Source: Oleiagrimonas soli (GTDB lineage Bacteria > Pseudomonadota > Gammaproteobacteria > Xanthomonadales > Rhodanobacteraceae). From it: a DNA stretch of 64,000 nt. Within the stretch, counting starts at the first letter, position 1, and each line of letters begins with the position of its first letter. Positions 39,892 to 49,552 of this stretch are shown here, piece after piece. The translations under genes were made by a program, and so were the position numbers. A model generated the notes under the pieces. That model did no database searches. It saw nothing but the letters and a program-made list of their open reading frames with translations, and was not told where the DNA came from. The DNA is taken from contig NZ_KN196470.1 in NCBI RefSeq assembly GCF_000761445.1, positions 2,892,968 to 2,956,967 of the forward strand, written 5' to 3'.

Positions 39892-42800
39892 ATGATGTCC
39901 GCAAGCTTGGCAGGTCGCTCGGCGGTTCGCCGCAGCCACGCACTGCACATCGTCGCAGCGCGTTGCCGTTGCGGAAATCCTGTGCGCCTGGCCATGCACT
40001 TGCTGTTCTGCATCGGCGCACTCCTGGCCAGCCTGGACGCTCCCTCGGCCAGCGCCCACGTACGCACGTATTACTTCGGCCACATCGGCGCCGAACAAGG
40101 CATGGCCCAGAATACCGTCGGCGCCATCATCCAGGGCGACAAGGGCTACATCTGGCTGGGCACGCAGGGAGGCCTGCACCGCTACGACGGCTATGAGCTG
40201 AAGCGTTTCCACCACGACGCCAGCCGCACCGACAGCCTGCCCGACAACGTCATCAGCGCCCTGGCCAGCGACGGCCAGGGGCACCTTTGGGTCGCCAGCA
40301 AGGTCGGCGGACTGGTGCTGTTCGATCCCGATCACGACCGCGTACTGCCGGTGCCGGGCGACTGGTCGCGGCGACTCAGCGGCATCACCTCGCTCGCCGG
40401 CGGCGACGGCAAGCGGCTGCTGGTCGCCGAACGCGATGCCATCGTTGCCGTCGATCCTTCGCTGAAACAGGCCAAGGTGCTGTGGAAAACGCTGCATTCG
40501 AGCAGCCTCAGCAGCAAGACCACGCTCACCGAATGCGGCTCCGACGGCCCCTTCTACGGCCTGCACGGGCGCGAGTTGATCGTGCTGGGCGCGGACGCCG
40601 CGCACACTCGCGTGGTGCGCATCCAGCGCAACGATGCGCGCACCCTGTTGTGCCGCCGCAACGGCCGGCTGCTGCTGGGTGCCGACAGCGGCGTCTACGT
40701 GCTGCATCCGAACGACGGCGCGACCACGCGCATCTGGCCGCAGGAAGGACAACCGGCCAACGACAAGACCGTGATCAACGCCCTGGTCGAAGACCACGCC
40801 GGACGCATCTGGGCCGCCATCGAATCGGTCGGTCTGCTGCGTCTGGACGCCGACGAGCAGCACCCGGAAGTCCTGCGCCCGCACCCCGGCATCCAGGGCA
40901 GTCTTCCGGACGACGACGTGCAACAGTTCTACGTCGATCGCTCGGGCCTGATCTGGACCGGTGGCGTCACCAACGGCGCAGCCTATTTCGACCCCGACGG
41001 CGCGCCCTTTCATTTCATCCGCGACGAGCGCTCACCGACGGACAACCCCTTCGTCTCCAACAACGTGCGCGCCCTGTACGAGGATAGGGACGGCAAGCTG
41101 TGGCTCGGACTCGCGGGCGGCGGCCTCAGTCTGTACGACTTCCAGACCGATCGCTTCGAGAGCCTCACGCCCATCTTGCTGCGCGCGTTGCCGAAGGAGG
41201 CGATGCCGCAAATCACCGTCTACGCGCTGGCCCGCGACAACGACCACTACTGGATCGCCAGCGACCGCGGCGTCATGGTGATGGATGCGGACAAACACAG
41301 CGCGCATCTGCTCGATCCGGCGCTGCTCACGCAGAGCGGGAGTCCACGCCCCAGCCGCAGCCTGCTGCTCGACCGCAGCGGCTCGCTGTGGGTCGGCATG
41401 TACGACGGCAGCGGCGTATACCGCTACCGGGACGGTAAGCGCGTGCAGCACCTCGAACACCGCGACGACGATCCGGAAAGCCTCGCGGCGGGCATCATTC
41501 TCGCGCTCGCGCAGGATGCCGAGGGACGCATCTGGATCGGCACCAGCACCGGTCTCAGCGTGTACGACCCGCGCAAGGACCGCATGCGCACGTTCTACGA
41601 GCAGCCCGGCGTGAACGACAGCCTCAGCAGCCATGTGGTGATGAGCCTGTTCACCGACAGTGTCGGCTCGCTGTGGGTCGGCACCCAGTCCGGACTCGAT
41701 CGCCTGAAGTCGCTGGACGACGCCGGCGCGCACTTCCAGCGCTTCACCAGCCGCGACGGCCTGCCCGACGGCACCATCTACTGCCTGCGCGAGGACGATG
41801 AACGCACGCTGTGGATGAGCACCAACCGCGGCGTGGTGCGCATGGATCCGTCGAGCGGGAAGATCACCGCCTTCAGCGCGCAGGACGGCCTGCAGGGCAT
41901 GGAGTACAACTCCGGTGCGTGCCTGAAGATGCGCGACGGCGAACTGGTGTTCGGTGGCGTGAACGGCTTCGACAAGGTCAGCCCCGACCGCGTGAAACCC
42001 GGCGACTTCCAGCCGGCGGTCAATCTCACCAGCATCCAGATCGGCGCCGACAACCATTCCGTGTTGCCGGTGAACGGCCGCGTGCGCATGCCACAGTCGG
42101 CGCGCGCCATCCGTTTTGAATTCGCCGCGATGGACTTTGCCGCACCGAAGCAGAACCACTTCCAGCATCGCCTGCTCGGCTTCGACAAGGACTGGATCGA
42201 CGACGGCACACGGCACAGCGCGACCTACACCAACCTTCCCGCCGGGCGCTACCGATTCGAGGTGCGCGGCAGCAACCACGACGGCCGCTTCAGTACCACG
42301 GCGCACAGCGTCGAGCTGGTCGTCATTCCACCCTGGTGGGCTTCGCGCGGCATGTACGCGCTGTACATCGCGCTCGGCGTCATGCTGCTGCTGGCGCTGT
42401 ACCTGGCCTTCCGTGCGCGCCGTGCACGCGAGCGCTACCACCAGGACCAGCTGCGCCAGCGCGAAAGCCGCCTAAGCATGGCGCTGTGGGGTTCCGGCGA
42501 CGAGTTCTGGGATCTGGACCTGAACCGCGGGCGCATGTACCGCCTCGGCGCCGAGCAACTGCTCGGCGAGGGCACGCCGACCGAGATCGATTTCGACGAC
42601 TGGTGCAATTACGTGCTGCATCCGCAGGACCTGCCGCACGTGCGCAAGGAGATCGCCGCCTGCCTCAACGGCGACGTCGATCACTTCGAATCCGAGTATC
42701 GCCTCAAGACCACGCAGGGCCAGTGGATCTGGGTGCTGGGACGCGGAAAGATCGTCGAACAAGACGTCGAGGGCCGAGCCACGCGCATCTCCGGCACCGT

Positions 42801-44544
42801 GCGCAACATCACCCGCATGCGCAGCGAGGATCGCGACCGGCGCATCGCCGCGGAAGTGATCCGCAGCATGAGCGAGGCGGTGACCGTGTCCGACCTCGAC
42901 TTCAAGTTCACCTCCGTCAACGCCGCCTTCACCCGCATGAGCGGCTACAGCGACAGCGAAGTCCGCGGGCGCGACGCCTCGCTGCTCAACTGCAACCAGC
43001 AACCGGACAGCATCTACACGCACATGCGCCGCGAGCTGCAGAGCCACGGCCACTGGCGCGGCGAACTGTGGCAGCGGCGCAAGAACGGCAGCGACTTCCT
43101 GTGCTGGGTCGAACTGCGCGAAGTCTGCAACGCGCACGGCACCCGCACGCACTACGTCTGCGTGATGACCGACATCACCGACCGCAAGCGCGCCGAGCAG
43201 GAACTGCGCTACCTGGCCAACTACGACATGCTCACCGGCCTGCCCAACCGCACGCTGCTGGGCGAGCGCCTGGGCGATTCGATCCTGCGCGCGCGACGCA
43301 GCAGCCAGCGCCTGGCGGTGCTGTACGTCGACCTGGACCGCTTCAAGCACATCAATGACTCGATGGGCCACACCACCGGCGACCGCCTGCTCAAGGCCGC
43401 CGGCGCGCGCCTGCGCCAGTGCGTGCGCGAGCAGGACACCGTCGCCCGCGTCGGCGGCGACGAATTCACCCTGGTGCTGGAAGACATCGGCGGTTCCGGC
43501 GAGGTCATCGGCGTGGCGCACAAGATCATCAGCGCCTTCAACGAGGCCCTGGTGCTGGACCCGCATCAGGAAGTGCTGATCTCGCCGTCCATCGGCATCT
43601 CGCTGTATCCGGACCACGGCGAAGTGCCGAACGAACTGCTCAAGCATGCCGACACGGCGATGTACCAGGCCAAGGAACACGGCCGCAACACGTGGATGAT
43701 CTACAACGACACGATGGACGCCGACGCCCGCCTGCGCGCGACCATGGCCGGCGCCCTGCGCCGCGCGCTGGAACGCGACGAGATGCGCGTGGTGTATCAG
43801 CCGAAGATGGCGCTCGACGATCACGAACTGATCGGCTTCGAGGCGCTGGTGCGCTGGCACAGCGCCGAACTCGGCGAGGTCGGTCCCGGCATCTTCATCC
43901 CGCTGGCCGAGGAAACCGGCATGATCATGAAGATCGGCCAGTTCGTCCTCGAACGCGCCTGCCAGGATCTGCAAGCCTGGCGCGAGGCCGGTCAGAACAA
44001 GCTGACGATGGCGGTGAACCTGTCCATGGTCCAGCTGCAGCGCAGCGGACTGGCCAAGCGCCTGCAGCACACGCTGCAGGAACACCGCGTGCCGCCGGAA
44101 TGCCTGGAACTGGAACTGACCGAAAGCACGGTCATGGCCAACGTCGAGCAGTCCATGCGCACGCTGGGCGAACTGCGCGCCATCGGCGTCAGCCTGGCGA
44201 TCGACGATTTCGGTACCGGCTACTCCTCGCTGGCTTACCTCAAGCGCCTGCCGCTGACGGTGCTGAAGATCGACCAGGCCTTCGTCGGCGACATCACCAC
44301 CGACCCCGACGACGAGGCCATCACCGCCACCATCATCACCATGGCGCACTCGTTGGGTCTGCAAGTCGTCGCCGAGGGCGTGGAAAGCGCCGAGCAGGCC
44401 GAATACCTGCAAGCGCACGACTGCGATCTGATGCAGGGCAACTGGCTCTCGCCGCCGCTGGAAGCCGACGCCTGCCTGCCGTTCTGCGTCGAACACGAAC
44501 GTCGCCGCCAGGCCCTGCGCCCAAGCTCATCGCGCACCTCGTGA
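39892..44544 (+). CDS. Two-component-propeller / PAS / GGDEF / EAL receptor
   Basis: This 1550-residue membrane receptor is likely to control cyclic-di-GMP. After a signal sequence (hydrophobic about 35-55) come about a dozen regulator-propeller repeats ('GYIWLGTQGGLHRYDG' style, about 60-720), a Y_Y_Y domain (about 730-805) and a membrane helix (about 816-840). Cytoplasmic PAS/PAC (about 855-975), a second PAS (about 985-1100), GGDEF (intact GGDEF at 1188-1192) and EAL (E1317-A-L) follow, with 'YQPKM', 'ELTES' and 'DDFGTGYSS'. Both enzyme motifs look complete, so it could make and degrade c-di-GMP. Propeller sensors of this class often detect carbohydrates, but the ligand is unknown. The start is the ATG at 39892 after CAGGTG; an ATG at 39994 would start directly at the signal peptide. 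Confidence 0.9.
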   Translation: MMSASLAGRSAVRRSHALHIVAARCRCGNPVRLAMHLLFCIGALLASLDAPSASAHVRTYYFGHIGAEQGMAQNTVGAIIQGDKGYIWLGTQGGLHRYDGYELKRFHHDASRTDSLPDNVISALASDGQGHLWVASKVGGLVLFDPDHDRVLPVPGDWSRRLSGITSLAGGDGKRLLVAERDAIVAVDPSLKQAKVLWKTLHSSSLSSKTTLTECGSDGPFYGLHGRELIVLGADAAHTRVVRIQRNDARTLLCRRNGRLLLGADSGVYVLHPNDGATTRIWPQEGQPANDKTVINALVEDHAGRIWAAIESVGLLRLDADEQHPEVLRPHPGIQGSLPDDDVQQFYVDRSGLIWTGGVTNGAAYFDPDGAPFHFIRDERSPTDNPFVSNNVRALYEDRDGKLWLGLAGGGLSLYDFQTDRFESLTPILLRALPKEAMPQITVYALARDNDHYWIASDRGVMVMDADKHSAHLLDPALLTQSGSPRPSRSLLLDRSGSLWVGMYDGSGVYRYRDGKRVQHLEHRDDDPESLAAGIILALAQDAEGRIWIGTSTGLSVYDPRKDRMRTFYEQPGVNDSLSSHVVMSLFTDSVGSLWVGTQSGLDRLKSLDDAGAHFQRFTSRDGLPDGTIYCLREDDERTLWMSTNRGVVRMDPSSGKITAFSAQDGLQGMEYNSGACLKMRDGELVFGGVNGFDKVSPDRVKPGDFQPAVNLTSIQIGADNHSVLPVNGRVRMPQSARAIRFEFAAMDFAAPKQNHFQHRLLGFDKDWIDDGTRHSATYTNLPAGRYRFEVRGSNHDGRFSTTAHSVELVVIPPWWASRGMYALYIALGVMLLLALYLAFRARRARERYHQDQLRQRESRLSMALWGSGDEFWDLDLNRGRMYRLGAEQLLGEGTPTEIDFDDWCNYVLHPQDLPHVRKEIAACLNGDVDHFESEYRLKTTQGQWIWVLGRGKIVEQDVEGRATRISGTVRNITRMRSEDRDRRIAAEVIRSMSEAVTVSDLDFKFTSVNAAFTRMSGYSDSEVRGRDASLLNCNQQPDSIYTHMRRELQSHGHWRGELWQRRKNGSDFLCWVELREVCNAHGTRTHYVCVMTDITDRKRAEQELRYLANYDMLTGLPNRTLLGERLGDSILRARRSSQRLAVLYVDLDRFKHINDSMGHTTGDRLLKAAGARLRQCVREQDTVARVGGDEFTLVLEDIGGSGEVIGVAHKIISAFNEALVLDPHQEVLISPSIGISLYPDHGEVPNELLKHADTAMYQAKEHGRNTWMIYNDTMDADARLRATMAGALRRALERDEMRVVYQPKMALDDHELIGFEALVRWHSAELGEVGPGIFIPLAEETGMIMKIGQFVLERACQDLQAWREAGQNKLTMAVNLSMVQLQRSGLAKRLQHTLQEHRVPPECLELELTESTVMANVEQSMRTLGELRAIGVSLAIDDFGTGYSSLAYLKRLPLTVLKIDQAFVGDITTDPDDEAITATIITMAHSLGLQVVAEGVESAEQAEYLQAHDCDLMQGNWLSPPLEADACLPFCVEHERRRQALRPSSSRTS

Positions 44545-44617
44545 CACGCCGGACTTGCGTCGGGACCCCGCGAGATGCGAAAAAGCTCACCATGACCGCT
44601 CGTTCACACGTGCCCGC

Positions 44618-44842
44618 ATGAATCCGAACGATCCACTCCAAGCCGAACTCGCCGCGCTGAACGCCACCCTCGATCAGCTGCTGCAGACCGTGCAGCGCAT
44701 GGACGAGGAAAACCGCAGCCTGCGCCACAGCCAGGAACAGCTGGCCACCGAACGCGCCGGACTGCTGGCGCGCAACGAGCAGGCGCGCAGCCGCGTCGAA
44801 GCCATGATCCAGCGCCTGAAATCCCTGGAAAGCTCGGGTTGA
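44618..44842 (+). CDS. ZapB-like small coiled-coil protein (TIGR02449 type)
   Basis: This 74-residue protein is predicted to be almost wholly coiled coil (Leu/Glu/Gln heptads, 'LNATLDQLLQTVQRMDEENRSL'). Its size, composition and place directly before zapA match the TIGR02449 family, thought to be a ZapB-like partner of ZapA at the Z ring. The starting ATG at 44618 has no strong ribosome site. The upstream receptor ends 73 bp before. Confidence 0.8.
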   Translation: MNPNDPLQAELAALNATLDQLLQTVQRMDEENRSLRHSQEQLATERAGLLARNEQARSRVEAMIQRLKSLESSG

Positions 44843-44986
44843 ACACCGTGTCCTGTCCCGCAAGGCTCCAGACGCACATGCAGCGTTTTTCGCGATGTGC
44901 CCTTGCCTGCCATGAACATCCGCGCGCGCCGACTGAGCGATTCTTGCGAAACAGCACACCAGCAGCATCCACGAGACCCTGACCCC

Positions 44987-45292
44987 ATGTCCGAACCGAT
45001 CACGATCCGACTCAACGACCGCGAGTTCCTGGTCGCCTGCGAGCCGGAGGAACGTGCAGGACTGCTGGCCGCCGCCAGCTACCTCGACAGCAAGATGCGT
45101 GAATTTCGCGCCAATGCGCGCAGCCCGGGCTTCGACCGCCTGGCGGTGCTGACCGCCCTCAGCGTCACCCACGAACTGCTGGAAACCCGGCAGCGCCACG
45201 AAAGCGAACAGCGCGTCTTCGGCGAGGGCATCGAGACCCTGCGCCGCAAGCTGGAAGGCGCCCTGGAACGCGCGACCTCGTCGCGTACCTGA
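44987..45292 (+). CDS. zapA: Cell division protein ZapA
   Basis: This 101-residue ZapA has an N-terminal alpha/beta head ('ITIRLNDREFLVACEPEERAGL') and a C-terminal coiled coil. It bundles FtsZ filaments. The ATG at 44987 gives normal length; upstream extension is not supported. The 6S RNA gene follows, giving the conserved zapA-ssrS-fau order. Confidence 0.94.
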   Translation: MSEPITIRLNDREFLVACEPEERAGLLAAASYLDSKMREFRANARSPGFDRLAVLTALSVTHELLETRQRHESEQRVFGEGIETLRRKLEGALERATSSRT

Positions 45293-45311
45293 ACTTTTCC
45301 ACACCGAACCG

Positions 45312-45340
45312 CTGACGCATCCGCGTCGGCGCGCTAGAAT
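45312..45340 (+). promoter_or_regulatory. Promoter of 6S RNA
   Basis: CTGACG (45312-45317), a 17-bp spacer and TAGAAT (45335-45340) make a near-consensus sigma-70 promoter whose start would fall at about 45347, the 5' end of the 6S RNA. Confidence 0.75.
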
Positions 45341-45346
45341 AGTCGC

Positions 45347-45543
45347 CAAGGTGTTCCCTGCGGTGTACGACAGCGTTTCGTTACATTTGCCTTGTTCCTA
45401 ACTTTCGACCTGGGTCGGCAACAAGGTGGCCGGTGAGCATGTCCGTCGCGTACGGAAAGCCTGAAACGCCATCTGCGCCCTCCCACCTGATCCTTCCGGA
45501 TCAAGGTCGTTCGAAGCGCATCGGCATTGTGGAGAACACCCCT
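45347..45543 (+). ncRNA. ssrS: 6S RNA
   Basis: The region between zapA and fau holds a structured RNA of about 195 nt. The closing stem is visible as GGTGTTC (45350-45356) pairing with GAACACC (45534-45540), and inner complementary segments leave a large central bulge, the open-complex mimic that binds sigma-70 RNA polymerase. Position, size and ends (starting after 'GCCAAGG', ending in 'GAACACCCC') match gammaproteobacterial 6S RNA. Exact mature ends are estimates. It globally damps sigma-70 transcription in stationary phase. Confidence 0.9.
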
Positions 45544-45553
45544 CATTCCGCAG

Positions 45554-45578
45554 AACGGCCCCGACGGGGCCGTTTCTG
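45554..45578 (+). terminator. Terminator after 6S RNA
   Basis: A 9-bp stem (AACGGCCCC/GGGGCCGTT) with a GAC loop is followed by TTCTGT. It ends 27 nt before the fau start, so fau is probably expressed by read-through, as in other ssrS-fau pairs. Confidence 0.75.
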
Positions 45579-45605
45579 TATGCGCTCCCGACAGGAATCC
45601 CGCCC

Positions 45606-46213
45606 GTGACCGACCTGGACGACCCGCGCACCGCGCTCCGCCGCCGCATGGCCGAACGGCGCCGCACGCTCGGCCCGCAGGAACGCATGCGCGCCGCGCA
45701 GGAGCTGCGGCGACAGCTGGACGCCCTGCCCGCCTTGGTCGATGCACCGCGCGTGGCCGGCTACTGGGCCTGCGACGGCGAACTGCCGCTGAACCTGGTG
45801 CTGGCCGCGGCGGCCCTGCGCGGCCAGTCGTTGTATCTGCCGCGCATCGAAAGCGGCCGGCGCATGGGCTTCGCGCCCTGGAAGCTGGGGGACGAGGTCG
45901 AACCCAACCGCTTCGGCATTCCGGAACCGACGACCCGCGAAGGCATGCTCGAAGGGCGCGAACTGGACGCCGTGCTGGTGCCGCTGCTGGCCTTCGATCC
46001 ACGCGGCCACCGCCTCGGCTACGGCGGCGGCTTCTACGACGCCCACTTCGCCTTCCTACGCGACCAGCCGCGACCGGCCCGCCCGCTGCTGATCGGGATC
46101 GGCTACGCTTTCCAGCAATGCGATGCGATCACACCGGCGGAGTGGGACGTGCGCCTGGACATCGTCGCCACCGATCAAGCACTCATCGACTGCAACGACC
46201 ACCACGGAACGTC

Positions 46214-46217
<4 letters not shown>
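45606..46217 (+). CDS. fau: 5-formyltetrahydrofolate cyclo-ligase
   Basis: This 203-residue enzyme (YgfA/MTHFS) converts 5-formyl-THF to 5,10-methenyl-THF with ATP. Conserved blocks are the basic N-terminus 'ALRRRMAERRRTL', 'YWACDGELPLNLVL' and the substrate/ATP loop 'FDPRGHRLGYGGGFYD'. It starts with GTG at 45606 and overlaps the EVE gene by ATGA. Linkage to 6S RNA is a known conserved pair associated with persistence and biofilm physiology in E. coli. Confidence 0.94.
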
Positions 46218-46669
<452 letters not shown>

Positions 46670-46748
46670 TCCGATCCGCGGTGGAAACAGTCCACCCGCT
46701 GTTCACCATCACGGCATCCGTGGAAGATGTCGAATGATCCCGAAACAC

Positions 46749-46827
46749 CGTCATCCCGGCGAAAGCCGGGACCCAGCGACTCGATTGGCAGCAAAGGCAC
46801 TGGGCTCCGGCTTTCGCCGGGATGACG
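46749..46827. repeat. Dispersed inverted repeat, copy 1
   Basis: The outer arms (46749-46770 and 46807-46827) are near-perfect inverted copies reading CGTCATCCCGGCGAAAGC. Each arm itself folds into a CCCGGC-GAAA-GCCGGG hairpin. A related element lies at 59303-59388. It sits between the EVE gene and rpiA and may act as a terminator or be a non-autonomous mobile repeat. Confidence 0.8.
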
Positions 46828-46877
46828 AACGAGTATGCTTTGACGACCTGGCCTCGACCCCGTTTCCCGGATTCACC

Positions 46878-47519
46878 ATGACCCAAGCCAACCAAAAACG
46901 CCTGGCCGGCGAAGCCGCCATCGCCTACGTCGAGGACGACAGCGTCGTCGGCGTCGGCACCGGTTCGACCGTGGCCTTCTTCATCGACGCCCTGGCCAAC
47001 ATCAAGGATCGCATCCGCGGCGCGGTGTCCAGTTCGGAGCAGTCCACCGCGCAGCTGAAGCGGCACGGCATCGAGGTGCTCGACCTCAACGCCGCCGGCC
47101 CGCTGGACCTGTACGTGGATGGCGCCGACGAGTGCGACCCGCACAAGCGCCTGATCAAGGGCGGCGGTGCGGCGCTGACGCGCGAGAAGATCGTCGCCGC
47201 GGCTTCGCGCCAGTTCGTGTGCATCATCGATGCCAGCAAGCAGGTCGACGTGCTGGGCAACTTCCCGCTGCCGATCGAGGTGATCCCGATGGCGCGCAGC
47301 CACGTCGCCCGCCAGATCAGCAAGCTCGACGGTCATCCGGTCTGGCGCGACGGCACCGTCACCGACAACGGCAACTGGATTCTCGACGTGCACGGCTGGC
47401 GCATCACCGATCCGGTGGCGCTGGAGAGCGAACTGAACCAGATCGCCGGCGTGGTCAGCGTGGGACTGTTCGCGCGCCGCGGCGCCGACGTGGTGCTGGT
47501 CGGCGACCGCAAGCTCTGA
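46878..47519 (+). CDS. rpiA: Ribose-5-phosphate isomerase A
   Basis: This 213-residue isomerase interconverts ribose-5-phosphate and ribulose-5-phosphate in the pentose phosphate pathway. It has '[13 protein letters not shown]' (phosphate loop), '[11 protein letters not shown]' (catalytic Asp) and '[13 protein letters not shown]' (catalytic Lys and Glu). It lies after the dispersed repeat. It converges on the GH13 alpha-glucosidase gene with only 9 bp between the two stop codons. Confidence 0.95.
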   Translation: MTQANQKRLAGEAAIAYVEDDSVVGVGTGSTVAFFIDALANIKDRIRGAVSSSEQSTAQLKRHGIEVLDLNAAGPLDLYVDGADECDPHKRLIKGGGAALTREKIVAAASRQFVCIIDASKQVDVLGNFPLPIEVIPMARSHVARQISKLDGHPVWRDGTVTDNGNWILDVHGWRITDPVALESELNQIAGVVSVGLFARRGADVVLVGDRKL

Positions 47520-47528
47520 CGCGCGCCG

Positions 47529-49148
47529 TCAGCGCTTCATCTTCGCGAACAGCGCACCGTAGGACGGCAGCCGCAGGCGGCCGTCCACGATCTCGCCCTG
47601 CACCAGACGCGCCGCGTGCATCGCTTCGAGCGGCGCATCCACCGGCGCGGCGACGTCCAGCGGACGATCCGACAGGTTGAAGCAGGCCAGCACGGTCTCG
47701 CCCTCGAAGCTGCGCGTGAACGCCAGCAGGGGCTCGTCGCTGTCGAGCATGCGGATGTCGCCCCAGCGCAGCGCGGGCTGCGTGCGGCGCCAGGCCATGA
47801 AGGCGCGGAAGCCATGCAGCATGGAGTCGGCGTCGCGCTCCTGGCCCGACACCGCCAACGCGCGATGCGCCTCCGGCACCGGCAGCCACGGCGTGGCGTC
47901 GCTGAAACCGGCGTGCTCGCCCTCACCCCAGGGCATCGGCGTGCGGCAGCCGTCGCGACCCTTGAAGTTGGGCCAGAACGTGATGCCGTACGGATCCTGC
48001 AGCTGCTCGTAGGGCACCTCGGCTTCGCCCAGGCCCAGTTCCTCGCCCTGGTAGACGCACACCGAGCCGCGCAGCGAACACACCAGCGCCGTCAGCTGAT
48101 TGGCCAGGTGCGGCGGCGCATCCGTCCCGCCCCAGCGCGTGACCACGCGCTCGACGTCGTGGTTGGAAATGGCCCAGCACGGCCAGCCGTCGGGCATGTG
48201 CGCTTCGAGATTGCGCACCGTCGTGCGGATGTGCGCGGCGTTGAAATCCTCGGTCAGCAGCTCGAAGCTGTAACCCATGTGCAGACGCTTGCCGTTGGTG
48301 TATTCGCCCAGGGTCGCCAGCGAATCCTCGGAGGAAATCTCGCCCAGCGCGGCCGAGTCGTCGTATTCGTCCAGCAGGGCGCGCAACCGATCCAGAAACG
48401 TCAGGTTCTCGGGCTGCGTGTTGTTGTAGTAGTGGTACTGGAACGCGTACGGATTGTCCGGGCGGAAGCCGCGGCCGACGCGTTCCTGCGGCGGCTTGGC
48501 CGGATTGTCCCGCAGCTGCGCGTCGTGGTAGCAGAAGTTGATCGAATCCAGGCGAAACCCGTCGACGCCGCGGTCGAGCCAGAAACGCACATTGTCCAAC
48601 ACTGCGTCGCGCACGCGCGGGTTGTGGAAGTTCAGGTCCGGCTGATCGGCCAAGAAGTTATGCAGGTAGTACTGGCCTCGCCGCGGCTCCCAGCGCCACG
48701 CCGGACCGCCGAAGATCGACATCCAGTTGTTGGGCGCCGTGCCGTCGGGCTTGGCGTCGGCCCAGACGTACCAGTCGGCCTTGTCGTTGTCGCGGCTCTG
48801 CCGGCTCTCGCGGAACCAGGCATGCTCGATCGAAGTATGGCTGAGCACCTGATCGATCATCACCTTCAGCCCGCGCTTGTGCGCCTCGGCCAGCAGACGA
48901 TCGAAATCTTCCAGCGTGCCGAACATCGGATCGACGTCGCGATAGTCGGCGATGTCGTAGCCGAAGTCGGCCATCGGCGAAGTGAAGAACGGCGCGATCC
49001 AGATCGCATCCACGCCCAGCCCCGCCACGTAATCCAGGCGCTCGACGATGCCCGGCAGGTCGCCGATGCCGTCGCCGTTCGTGTCCAGGAAGCTGCGCGG
49101 ATAAATCTGATAGATGACGGCTCCGCGCCACCACGGTAATGCATTCAT
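47529..49148 (-). CDS. GH13 alpha-glucosidase (cytoplasmic, XgtA-like)
   Basis: This 539-residue GH13 (subfamily 23-like) enzyme has a (beta/alpha)8 barrel with nucleophile D201 (GFRLDSINF), acid/base E270 (ALGEISS) and the 'SNHDVER' third acid. These residue numbers and the length agree with the characterised Xanthomonas and Halomonas alpha-glucosidases as I remember them, which act on maltose and short alpha-glucosides and can transglucosylate. There is no signal peptide, so it is cytoplasmic. It diverges from the TonB-dependent receptor gene and has its own operator copy at 49255-49268. The start is the ATG at 49148 (MNALPWW). Confidence 0.93.
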   Translation of the reverse strand: MNALPWWRGAVIYQIYPRSFLDTNGDGIGDLPGIVERLDYVAGLGVDAIWIAPFFTSPMADFGYDIADYRDVDPMFGTLEDFDRLLAEAHKRGLKVMIDQVLSHTSIEHAWFRESRQSRDNDKADWYVWADAKPDGTAPNNWMSIFGGPAWRWEPRRGQYYLHNFLADQPDLNFHNPRVRDAVLDNVRFWLDRGVDGFRLDSINFCYHDAQLRDNPAKPPQERVGRGFRPDNPYAFQYHYYNNTQPENLTFLDRLRALLDEYDDSAALGEISSEDSLATLGEYTNGKRLHMGYSFELLTEDFNAAHIRTTVRNLEAHMPDGWPCWAISNHDVERVVTRWGGTDAPPHLANQLTALVCSLRGSVCVYQGEELGLGEAEVPYEQLQDPYGITFWPNFKGRDGCRTPMPWGEGEHAGFSDATPWLPVPEAHRALAVSGQERDADSMLHGFRAFMAWRRTQPALRWGDIRMLDSDEPLLAFTRSFEGETVLACFNLSDRPLDVAAPVDAPLEAMHAARLVQGEIVDGRLRLPSYGALFAKMKR

Positions 49149-49254
49149 TGAAAAACCCCGGTCACTGTTCCCCCGCGCCGACATCGGCATCGACGCTGCC
49201 AGACAGCGATACGCTCCAAGCTTAACTGCGCACCGGGTGCCTAGCCGATGACCT

Positions 49255-49268
49255 TGCATACGTATTCA
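49255..49268. promoter_or_regulatory. LacI-type operator 1 (alpha-glucosidase side)
   Basis: TGCATACGTATTCA is a 14-bp near-palindrome with a central CG, about 107 bp upstream of the alpha-glucosidase start. It belongs to a four-member set in this window (consensus TGMATACGTATKCA). Confidence 0.72.
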
Positions 49269-49386
49269 TCCCGGCTGTCACAACACGGTCTTCGCGCTGC
49301 AAAGCCCCCTCGAAGCCCGGCCATACGGCGCTTCGCACGGGCTTCACGCCCGATTTTCCGCCCGCACACGCGCTTTCGGGGATGCA

Positions 49387-49400
49387 TGAATACGTATGCA
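49387..49400. promoter_or_regulatory. LacI-type operator 2 (TonB-dependent receptor side)
   Basis: TGAATACGTATGCA is identical over all 14 bp to operator 4 and is the exact reverse complement of operator 1. It lies 152 bp upstream of the receptor start. A CTACCAT box follows with the TACCAT beginning 29 nt after the operator. Confidence 0.75.
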
Positions 49401-49552
49401 GAACGCACCGTCGAGGATCGGGGCGGAGCTACCATCGAGAAAATGTTACGCGGCCGTGACAAGGCTCGAACGTTTGTCGTCTCCGATCGCCGCACGAGGC
49501 ATCGGCGACACGATTTCCTAGAGACGCGATCCATTCGGGGAGGACAACCAAG

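Larger units (their letters stand above)
49149..49552. other. Divergent control region between alpha-glucosidase and TonB-dependent receptor genes
   Basis: This 404-bp region contains two operator copies (49255-49268 and 49387-49400; centres 132 bp apart), a CTACCAT box at 49429-49435 and a strong GGGGAGGA ribosome site before the receptor ATG. No coding sequence or structured RNA was recognised. Confidence 0.7.

Noticed and set aside
42472-44496. Open frame of 674 codons antisense to the GGDEF-EAL part of the receptor
   Set aside because: It is a typical high-GC shadow frame; the sense strand encodes intact GGDEF and EAL domains.
45293-45605. Small protein-coding frames between zapA and fau
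   Set aside because: The interval is accounted for by 6S RNA with its promoter, closing stem and terminator; the frames have no start signals.
49465-49480. TCGAACGTTTGT as a fifth operator before the receptor gene
   Set aside because: Only the AACGTT core is palindromic and the TGMA/TKCA ends are missing, so the match to the consensus is poor.
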